From assembly GCA_027077185.1 (NCBI GenBank), contig JALTGJ010000439.1, forward strand, positions 1 to 6,696: a stretch of 6,696 nt of DNA, read 5' to 3'. Source of the stretch: Spirochaetales bacterium (GTDB lineage Bacteria; Spirochaetota; Spirochaetia; B11-G9). A program made the translations under genes and the position numbers. This document shows, piece after piece, positions 5,742 to 6,696 of the stretch. Every line of letters starts with the position of its first letter. Within the stretch, counting starts at the first letter, position 1. The notes beneath the pieces were generated by a model that did no database searches, was not told the origin of the DNA, and was given only the letters and a program-made list of their open reading frames with translations.

Positions 5742-5828
5742 TATTGTTTGGTTAATTTTACAGCATCTGATCTAATGGTTTTAAAAGCAGCTCTTGACAT
5801 AGATAATATAATTCAGGACTATCTGCAT

Positions 5829-6696
5829 ATGAATCATCCAAGAGTTATTATTGCCGGAACGCATTCCGGGTGTGGCAAAACAACAATTACCATGGGCATA
5901 ATAGCTGCTCTTGTAAAAAGGGGCTTAAAAGTTTCCCCATACAAAACAGGACCGGATTACATTGATCCTGGTTTTCATTCTCTTGCTGCAGGGAAAAAAT
6001 GTAGAAATCTTGATACTATGATGCTTGGAAAGGAAGTTGTTCTTGAACTGTTTGAAAGAGAACTTTCAAATACAGATATAGCAATAGTCGAAGGGGTTAT
6101 GGGGCTGTATGATGGAGCCGGTGGATTAGACGAAAGAGGGAGCGCAGCTCATCTTTCAAAATTGAGCAATACTCCTGTTCTTCTTGTTATTGATGCCAGA
6201 GCTATGGCTGCAAGTGCAGGAGCAGTCGCACTTGGATTTAAAGAATTTGACCCTGAATTAAATCTTGCTGGTATTATTATAAACAGGGTTGGATCCCGAC
6301 GTCATTTTGAGATGGTAAAAGATTCCATTGAAAACAGGACAGGGGTGACTGTTTTAGGATATATACCGAAAAACAGTAATTTTCAGATACCGGAAAGGCA
6401 TCTTGGGCTTATCCCTGCATGGGAAAAAGAGAAAACACTTTCAGTTATAAAAAAAATATCTGAAACTATCGAGAATAACATAAAACTTGATACCTTGCTT
6501 ACTATTGCAAATAATGCTCCAAGCTTTCCAACTTATGAAAAAACAATATTTACTTCTTTAAATACTCCCCCTGTAACTTCAGTAAAAATTAAAATTGGAG
6601 TTGCCAGGGATAATGCATTTTGCTTCTACTATGACGATAATCTGGATATTCTGGAATACTATGGAGCTGAAATTGTTTATTTCAGCCCTCTCGAAG
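5829..6696 (+). CDS. cobB: Cobyrinic acid a,c-diamide synthase, 5' part (CobB/CbiA), cut by window end
   Basis: This ATP- and glutamine-dependent enzyme amidates the a and c side chains of cobyrinic acid. The 289 visible residues cover the ATPase domain: P-loop G10-T-H-S-G-C-G-K-T-T19, Y38-K-T-G-P-D-Y-I-D-P-G-F-H50, E88-G-V-M-G-L-Y-D-G96, D122-A-R-A, I149-I-I-N-R and G177-Y-I-P. A linker follows, then the beginning of the class I glutamine amidotransferase (GATase3) domain at about residue 255 (KIKIGVARDNAFCFYYDDN). The catalytic Cys lies beyond the window. The ATG at 5829 is chosen because family members begin just before the P-loop and AGGA lies ten bases upstream. The frame is open back to 5718, so ATG 5775 (18 more residues) or TTG 5748 (27 more) are possible. 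It is divergent from the cyclase and is probably the first of further cobalamin genes. Confidence 0.9.
   Translation, partial: MNHPRVIIAGTHSGCGKTTITMGIIAALVKRGLKVSPYKTGPDYIDPGFHSLAAGKKCRNLDTMMLGKEVVLELFERELSNTDIAIVEGVMGLYDGAGGLDERGSAAHLSKLSNTPVLLVIDARAMAASAGAVALGFKEFDPELNLAGIIINRVGSRRHFEMVKDSIENRTGVTVLGYIPKNSNFQIPERHLGLIPAWEKEKTLSVIKKISETIENNIKLDTLLTIANNAPSFPTYEKTIFTSLNTPPVTSVKIKIGVARDNAFCFYYDDNLDILEYYGAEIVYFSPLE

Noticed and set aside
5550..5745. Complete cobalamin riboswitch ahead of cobB
   Set aside because: Only the B12-box-like segment is visible; the other conserved aptamer blocks are missing and the upstream DNA is the cyclase coding region.

Overview
The window looks like ordinary, low-GC (estimated by eye, mid-to-upper thirties percent) chromosomal DNA of a diderm bacterium. 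Genes are tightly packed, spacers are short and AT-rich, and TTG starts occur. A spirochaete-like host is possible, given the Lys/Phe-rich signal peptide ending in LFA-EP and the general composition, but this is a weak inference. I see no mobile element, rRNA, tRNA or CRISPR array.

Layout from left to right. A complete membrane transporter of the YhhQ/COG1738 queuosine-precursor family runs rightward (17-706). A leftward three-gene operon converges on it (2426 to 844): a 68-residue stand-alone MshEN/GspE-N-like protein, an inositol-monophosphatase-family phosphatase and a RimJ/RimL-type GNAT acetyltransferase. These are separated by only 1 and 4 bases. A divergent promoter region (2427-2616) carries sigma70-like promoters facing both ways and a leader of about 90 bases for a rightward D-alanyl-D-alanine carboxypeptidase (2617-3840).

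The right half is a cobalamin locus. A corrinoid adenosyltransferase (leftward, 3842-4375) and the 5' part of cobyrinate a,c-diamide synthase (rightward, cut by the window end) flank a leftward membrane-bound diguanylate cyclase with intact GGEEF and I-site motifs (4495-5667). More cobalamin genes probably lie to the right.

Points that stand out. (1) A 38-base segment with 28 identities, ungapped, sits in the leaders of both rightward genes, dac and cobB; a similar AGCC-G-rich-TTTG ending follows each copy. (2) The 68-residue protein fits the two-repeat MshEN pattern, a known c-di-GMP-binding fold, and a c-di-GMP synthase lies about 2 kb away. (3) A stretch upstream of cobB resembles the B12 box of cobalamin riboswitches, but the rest of that aptamer is not visible. 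None of these is proven to be a new system; the leader repeat and the MshEN-only protein are the best candidates for follow-up.
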